Position numbers and translations under genes: made by a program. A stretch of DNA of 64,000 bases from Dermatemys mawii (Eukaryota; Chordata; Testudines; Dermatemydidae): contig ML677335.1 of NCBI GenBank assembly GCA_007922305.1, positions 17,578,679 through 17,642,678 of the forward strand, given 5' to 3'. Shown here piece after piece: positions 60,542 through 64,000 of this stretch. The notes beneath the pieces were generated by a model that searched no databases, was not told the DNA's origin, and worked only from the letters and a program-made list of their open reading frames with translations. The number at the start of each line of letters is the position of its first letter. Position 1 is the first letter of the stretch.

Positions 60542-62951
60542 TATATCGCCTTCATTATTTGTAGTGTCTAGGTGCCTTCTAATAGTACACTAAGTGACAT
60601 GACTAACATCTGTCATGTGTGATTTGTTCTTAGATGGAAAAAGTGCATTACTACGTTGAGCAAATACACATACATACGCTCACCTATCCACATCATATAC
60701 ATGTGGCTGAGGCCTCTCCTAGCAAAACCAGAATGTTTAGTCTTTTTAACCTCCAATACAGCTAAAATGTATTAGAGGTCAACATCACAGAATGATCAAT
60801 AATTAGAACAATTTAATATAATAGCTTGAGTAAGCAGGAATTCATATGTAACTAGCAGCTCAATTAGGAAAGGATCAATTGTTCTGCAGCTGACATGGGA
60901 ACATAGATAGGATGTTTAGTGTTGCTCACAGTGTGATGTAAGAAAATTTTTTCATGCAGCTGATGAATCAGGAAGCTATTTTAAACTTACACTAGATAAG
61001 TTAGAATTTTCAAAGAGGAAGCATATATAATACCAATACACACTTGGGGCCTGGTCATCCTCTCAGTGCCAATCAGGAGCAACTCCAAGGCATTGTAAGA
61101 CTGGTGTGAGCAGAACCACATTAGTTTTTCCCCCTCTTTCTTTCTCCAGAGTAATAGGTACAAATAGCTCAATTATAGCTGCTTGAATTTTATAATTCAT
61201 TCTCACTCTCATAACTAAATAACGTGTTGGTTTCTCTTTCTTCCAATGACTGAAGTTACAGATTTATACTGGTGTGAGATCAGCAGCAGATCTTCAGCCG
61301 GTGTAAGTCAGCACAGCCTTGTAGACAAACATTGCTATGTTAGTTTACAGCAGCTGTGGATCTTTCCCACACTTTTTTAATGATCAGAGCAAATAAGCTG
61401 AAAGTCAGTGTGAAATAAACTGAGAAAAGATATTAACTGAAGGATAGTTGAGGAAGAGTCTGAATGAATGACAGCAAGAGAGGATGGTACATATAGAGAC
61501 AGGAACGATACATTGCTGCTGGACCTACAGCGTAAGCTTTTATAAATGAACGTTTCCATTAAGTGCAAAATTTAGCTCCAAGATGCACACTGTGGATAGT
61601 TGTTTTATCATCTCATTCCTCAAGTGGCATTCTTGTTAATATCAACAGAGGGTTTGTGTGGGAAGTAGAGAGTATCAACAGAAAAACTGCACATCAAAGA
61701 AATGCACAAAGAATCACCAAGAGCAGAATTTTGCTCCAGAAAAGAGAAAGTGAAATGAAAAAATTCAGCCCAATCTTTTTCCTATATTGTTTACAGGAAA
61801 GAAAATAAAAAAGAGCCTGATTCTGAAAGGTGCTGAGCACTATAACTTGCACAGAGGTGAGAGGCACCACCCTGGAGCAGGGCTACCTAATGTGCATACA
61901 AATATAAAGCAGTGGAAATGTGTTTGTAACATGAACTTGTGGATCCCATTCATCTTTCACACAAGCAGTGCAAGAAGATCAAAGATAGAGGACTGTACCA
62001 GCGCATACAGAACCAAGCAAAATAAAAAAAATGAGCATGACCATCACAGAAGAGGAAACAAATCATTTCTGTTTCTGTTTCTGAAAGATTTCAAAGGAAA
62101 GACAATGGAGAGAGACAGCCTTCAAATTTCAGAAGTTTATCCAAACACCAGATGAGCTTTTCTGTTTGTTTTGCCAGGTTGCATTTAACGCTGGTTTACT
62201 GAAGTGGCGTCTACTGTATACATAAGTTTGAGTCCATAAGCAGTAATAATCATAAAGAGTGTACTCAGAAAAGCCTTTGAATATAGTCCAAGTATGATTT
62301 ACTCCAAACTCCTCATGCATCACTTGTAACCCTTCAGTATACACTACTGCAAGGGAAAGTAAATATATATATCTTCTGAACCAAAAATTGGAAGAATGAT
62401 AATATTTTATTCCAAAAAAGAAACTTATGTTACTGCTTTATCTATAGTATGTTGTCCCTACTAATTGGCTATAGGAAATAATGCAGCTGTCCTCTGCTCT
62501 TATTTATAGTATGTCATTATAGGTTCTTTTCTGTCATTCTTGGCTTATGTACTTATTTCACTTTTGCAGTTTTCAGGTCAGCATAAATGCTATTCTATGG
62601 ACTACATCTAGGTTGAAATACTAACTCACTGTTTTTAGTCGCCCATAACTTTCTGAAATATTCACCTTTCAGGCTGAAATTTTTACACCTTGGCCTCTGC
62701 CCAAATTTCTGTATTCATTTTTTAAGATTAATCAAAAAAGGGTCAGCTGTTTGGAAGTATAATAAGGAAAGTGAAAAAAAATCTCCACTTTAAAGAGTTG
62801 GGACATATTACAGTATTTTATTTAAACAGTTCTACACACTAATTCAAGCACTGTAAATTAAAATTTGGCATGGACATAAAAGTGCCTTGGAGTGTTCTGG
62901 TGAAATTTGGTGTTGACTGAAATGACTTATGAGCCTTTAGAAATCACATAC

Positions 62952-63161
62952 CAAGAACCCGGAGTACATTTTGTACAAGATTTTTGATAGACTCATAAAG
63001 CAATCTGCTAGGAAAGGCTGCAGCGCACATGTCTGGCCAACTTAGCCGCATATTGAGAAGTTTAGGGCAAGCAAATATGGGCCGAGGCATGGGCTCCTGG
63101 GGCTCTTTGTAAACATCTGTGCAAGGAATATTGTTCACAATGTTTTTGGACAGGGGACGTG
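62952..63161 (-). CDS. Internal coding exon (first of five seen) of an unrecognised minus-strand gene
   Basis: On the minus strand an acceptor ending in tttacag precedes a 210-nt open segment followed by the donor CTTG|gtatgt. It starts with 2 nt of a split codon, reads 69 full codons and ends with 1 nt (phase 1 on both sides). The peptide starts RPLSKNIVNNIP, contains MPRPIFACPKLLNMRLSWPD and ends KNLVQNVLRVL. It has Cys, Trp and paired Pro residues and a leucine-rich helical tail, unlike a repeat-derived frame. No transmembrane segment or catalytic motif is visible. The single G left at the end joins GC of the exon at 57925-58105 to make Gly, which supports both borders. I do not recognise the protein, and earlier exons must lie beyond position 64000. 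The exon call is an inference from splice signals, phase and composition. Confidence 0.8.
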
Positions 63162-63745
63162 CTGTAAATATATATTCACACAAATATTTGCACCAGAATT
63201 TCTTGCCCAGACATCCTGAAACCTCCTTGTGGGTTTGAGAGCCATACGTTCAGGGAGCAGAAATATTATGTGAACTAGTAACAGTTATGGCAAATAGTTT
63301 CCAGGCAACACAGAGGTTTTCATAAACCATTTCTTAAATACTTTATGACAATGAACAAATTTATTTTTAAAGTGTCTGTTTACAGTTAATTCATGAATAG
63401 AAATAGGGTCACATTCATCAAATCATTGGTTCAATGCATATAGTTCACCTGGCTCTATTCACAACTCAACCCCTTTGTGTGCTTCATTTTGCAATTAAGT
63501 CATAAGAGTTATTCATGACATCACAGTCTCTTTCTATAGGTCACAAAGTCAGCATTTTGACTTCACTCCACAATCGAGCAATGGAAAAGATCGTTGGAGA
63601 GAAAGCCATTATTTCGCCAATAAATTTCTTTGATCACTAATAAAATAGCACAGAAAGACTAAGAAAAGTGCATAAAAAAGTAAGTGTATTTAAATCTAAT
63701 ATATGCCACTACTGTGAAATGGAAAACAACTTTCTCCATATGGGG
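63162..63745. other. Upstream flanking intron of the unrecognised gene
   Basis: I see no further minus-strand exon here that would end in phase 1 with a good donor. The sequence is AT-rich and no mobile element was recognised before 63746. Confidence 0.4.
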
Positions 63746-64000
63746 TTATGACAGGACAAAGACAGATGGTTATAGTAAAATAGTGGGAGACAGAGATATT
63801 AGCCACAGGCTAAACAAATCCCTGTTACCAGGATAAGCAAATGGCAGCTGCTCCAAGTCAATTAAGACACCTGGGGCCAATTAAGATCTTTCCAGAAGGC
63901 AGGGAGGACAGCTAGGTTGATTGGGACACCTGAAGCCAGTCATGGACTGGCTGAAACTAGTTAAAAGCCTCCCAGTCAGTCAGATGGGTCCCTCTGTTAG
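63746..64000 (+). mobile_element. LTR start, cut by the window edge; related to the LTR at 5356-6010
   Basis: Beginning near tgacaggacaaagacagatg, it carries attaagacacctggggccaa, then agctaggttgattgggacac and ctgaagccagtcatggactg, then a TATA-like gttaaaagcc. These blocks have the same order and spacing as on the minus strand of the 5356-6010 LTR. The rest, including any internal region, lies beyond the window. Confidence 0.65.

Larger units (their letters stand above)
58106..62951 (-). other. Intron 1 of the unrecognised gene
   Basis: Bounded by gtatgt and ctaaag on the minus strand, in phase 1. Recognised contents are a CR1 3' end (60020-60541), two adjacent hAT MITE copies (59474-59688) and a Harbinger-like MITE (58550-58722). 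From 60545 to 62950 I see no recognisable element apart from a short TA-rich run near 62359. Open frames here, such as 61787-62155, lack splice context and similarity to anything I know. Confidence 0.65.

Noticed and set aside
22099..63161. Naming the five-exon gene
   Set aside because: I considered large cytosolic and ciliary protein families with long introns, but no motif in the exons matched anything I could name with confidence, so no symbol is given.
1..64000. Search for tRNA, rRNA, CRISPR arrays, operons and bacterial or viral gene clusters
   Set aside because: None was seen; the repeats and intron-rich structure indicate vertebrate nuclear DNA.

Overview
The window looks like turtle (Testudines) nuclear DNA. 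The basis is recognition of its repeats: many eroded CR1 LINE copies in both orientations, LTR families and a fold-back repeat that I know from turtle genomes, PIF/Harbinger-, hAT- and pogo-type MITEs, and old MIR-like SINEs. There is no bacterial-style gene packing, no CRISPR array and no rRNA or tRNA gene. This assignment rests on memory of repeat families; I ran no search.

The main single-copy content is the 3' part of one protein-coding gene on the minus strand. Five putative coding exons lie at 62952-63161, 57925-58105, 45310-45480, 36871-36950 and 22099-22370. Each has an AG acceptor and, except the last, a GT donor. All four junctions keep the reading frame (intron phases 1, 2, 2, 1), and the last exon ends in TGA. 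Together they encode about 303 C-terminal residues. I do not recognise the protein. The 5' part lies beyond position 64000.

The introns are about 4.8, 12.4, 8.4 and 14.5 kb and are filled with old mobile elements. Intron 1 (58106-62951) holds a CR1 3' end, two adjacent hAT MITE copies and a Harbinger-like MITE. Intron 2 (45481-57924) holds a LINE with esterase, endonuclease and RT remains, a Harbinger-like MITE, a hAT MITE with target duplication, a fold-back element, a 1375-bp solo LTR with a 4-bp target duplication, and a CR1 whose RT reading frame is split by a TTA-flanked MITE. Intron 3 (36951-45309) holds a 1.3-kb hAT-type element and a MIR. Intron 4 (22371-36870) holds a 1.15-kb solo LTR in the sense orientation of the gene, three CR1 3' ends, a possible second LTR, a MIR interrupted by a palindromic repeat, and a Harbinger-like MITE.

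Positions 1-22098, downstream of the gene, appear intergenic. They contain an LTR remnant at the left edge, two pogo-type elements, a 655-bp solo LTR, a hAT MITE nested in another hAT MITE, a CR1 piece, a 36-bp tandem duplication and a fold-back repeat. The right edge (63746-64000) starts an LTR related to the one at 5356-6010 but in the opposite orientation. Long open frames elsewhere (up to 190 codons) look like chance or repeat-derived frames.
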